Shown here piece by piece: positions 4,574 through 5,805 of a DNA stretch of 5,805 nt. Source of the stretch: Bacillota bacterium (lineage in GTDB: Bacteria; Bacillota; Clostridia; Acetivibrionales; DSM-1351); contig JAEWAX010000113.1 of the NCBI GenBank assembly GCA_023391425.1, positions 1-5,805 on the forward strand, given 5' to 3'. The notes under the pieces were generated by a model that ran no database searches, was not told where the DNA came from, and was given only the letters and a program-made list of their open reading frames with translations. Each line of letters opens with the position of its first letter. The first letter of the stretch is position 1. Position numbers and translations under genes: made by a program.

Positions 4574-5805
4574 ATGAAAAAAATATTCTTTAGACTCAAT
4601 CACCTAGATACAGCATCAAGAAATGCAATGTTTTTTACATTGGAAGGCGCAGTTGGAGCAATAATATTAAATATGGCAAACCCATTTTTTTCTATGTTTG
4701 CAAGACGTATGGGCGCAAGTGATTATCAAATAGGATTGGTATCTTCCCTTCCTGCGCTCATTGGTATTCTAGCACTTATTCCAGGAAGTATATTAGTCGA
4801 TAAAAGTGAAAACAAAAAGAAAGTAGTGTCATTTCTAATACTGCTTTTTGGGATAATGTATCCTCTTGCTGCATTGACTCCGCTTTTTGGTAATTATAAA
4901 GTCACAGTCTTTATAACCATTATTGCATTAATGAATTGGCCTTTTTCTGTTTTCAATATATCATGGCAATCTTTCTTTTCAGATGTTATGGTTTCAAAAT
5001 TCAATTTGGCATTTACAAAGAGGACTCACGTGTCAACTATTTTAGGGACCACGACTGCACTGGTTGCAGGTTTATTGCTATCATACATTCCAAGAAACGA
5101 TAGTGAGAGAATTATGATGTATCAACTCTTCTTCTTTCTCTCATTTATACTAGCTATAGTTCAGAGTTGGTTTCTTAGTAGAGTAACTGCTCCACCAATT
5201 TTGAAGGATAACTACAATAAGCCGAATAAACTAATCTTGATTAAAGAATGTTTGAACAACCTCGTGCTATACAAGGAATTTAGAATTTTCACTATTTTAG
5301 CGTTAATTTTTCATGTAGCATGGCATATGGGTTGGCCATTATTTTTTATTTATGAAGTTGATGTCATAGGTGTAAATGAAGCGTGGCTTAGTTATGTAAA
5401 TGTAGCGGTAGGTTTTGCTGGAGTAATAACTTATTCTTTTTGGGGAAAGGCTATTGAAAAAAAAGGTGCAAAATTAATACTGATTGCTGGTACTTTCGGT
5501 CTGGCTATAAATGCTTTATCAATGTTACTTATTCACACAAGGTATATGCTTCTCATACAAAGTACTATTACAGGCCTAACTTTTTCAGCCTTTACTCTAG
5601 CGATATTTGAAAATCTAATTGAAGTTGTACCTAAAAAGAACAAAACAATAAATATTGCTCTGTATACAACCTTAATTAATATCTCACAGTTTATATCTCC
5701 GTTAGTAGGAGTTTGGCTTTACAAACAAACATCTATCGTTTTTGCATTAGGTTTTGTTGGATGCCTCAGACTTTTTGCTACTGCCTTGTTTGTTATTAGG
5801 TATTT
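4574..5805 (+). CDS. Major facilitator superfamily transporter, 3' end cut off by the window
   Basis: An open frame of 410 codons runs from the ATG at 4574 to the window edge with no stop. The product is strongly hydrophobic, with most of the twelve helices expected of an MFS permease: about 20-40, 52-76, 84-104, 108-136, 153-172 and 183-202 in the first half; 237-260, 271-290, 301-320, 325-347, 360-383 and 387-409 in the second. The central hydrophilic loop is at about 203-232. The loop between helices 2 and 3 (GSILVDKSENKKK, 71-83) and its counterpart in the second half (GKAIEKKGAK, 291-300) resemble MFS motif A. After SSLPALIGILALIPG (57-71) the first half resembles uncharacterised exporters of Firmicutes. 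The substrate cannot be told. At this length perhaps only a few to thirty residues are missing. The ribosome binding site is weak, a GGGG six bases before the ATG. The gene diverges from the cyclophilin gene. Confidence 0.85.
   Translation, partial: MKKIFFRLNHLDTASRNAMFFTLEGAVGAIILNMANPFFSMFARRMGASDYQIGLVSSLPALIGILALIPGSILVDKSENKKKVVSFLILLFGIMYPLAALTPLFGNYKVTVFITIIALMNWPFSVFNISWQSFFSDVMVSKFNLAFTKRTHVSTILGTTTALVAGLLLSYIPRNDSERIMMYQLFFFLSFILAIVQSWFLSRVTAPPILKDNYNKPNKLILIKECLNNLVLYKEFRIFTILALIFHVAWHMGWPLFFIYEVDVIGVNEAWLSYVNVAVGFAGVITYSFWGKAIEKKGAKLILIAGTFGLAINALSMLLIHTRYMLLIQSTITGLTFSAFTLAIFENLIEVVPKKNKTINIALYTTLINISQFISPLVGVWLYKQTSIVFALGFVGCLRLFATALFVIRY

Noticed and set aside
1..5805. Mobile element, CRISPR array, tRNA, rRNA, or defence or toxin-antitoxin module
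   Set aside because: I found no transposase or integrase frame, regularly spaced repeats, tRNA cloverleaf, rRNA signature or nuclease-like domain on either strand.

Overview
This AT-rich window looks like chromosome from a low-GC Gram-positive bacterium, most likely an anaerobic member of the Clostridia. The evidence is strong GGAGG-type ribosome binding sites, sigma-A-like promoters, T-tailed hairpin terminators, a preQ1-I-type riboswitch in front of a QueT-family gene, and a FAD protein of a kind common in that group. The genus cannot be fixed from the sequence alone.

Layout, left to right. (1) Positions 1-155, minus strand: the 5' end of a queT-like gene for a queuosine-precursor transporter. 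It is preceded by a promoter (290-318), a preQ1-I-like aptamer (235-273) and a hairpin plus U-tract attenuator (201-229). (2) 398-1357, minus: an integral-membrane sugar-1-phosphate transferase of the MraY/WecA/TagO family. (3) 1358-1707: a 350-base divergent intergenic region with a promoter for each side. (4) 1708-3105, plus: a 465-residue FAD-dependent oxidoreductase (COG2509-like), closed by a strong terminator at 3133-3180. (5) 3203-3628, minus: a PhnB-like VOC/glyoxalase-fold protein. (6) 3770-4291, minus: a cytoplasmic cyclophilin-type peptidyl-prolyl isomerase. (7) 4292-4573: a divergent promoter region. (8) 4574 to the window end, plus: an MFS transporter of which 410 residues are visible and which has no stop codon before the edge.

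The genes look like separate housekeeping or accessory units, not one pathway. Strand switches and individual promoters break the window into at least four transcription units: queT; the glycosyl-phosphate transferase; the FAD protein; the isomerase, possibly with the VOC gene downstream; and the MFS gene. The best-supported regulatory logic is the queT leader, where preQ1 binding is expected to favour termination and so reduce uptake of queuosine precursors when they are plentiful.

I see no rRNA, tRNA, CRISPR array, insertion sequence, phage gene or defence or toxin module, and nothing that makes a convincing new system. The most interesting items are the riboswitch with its interchangeable helix arms, the non-standard first cytoplasmic loop of the transferase, and the cysteine cluster in the FAD protein.
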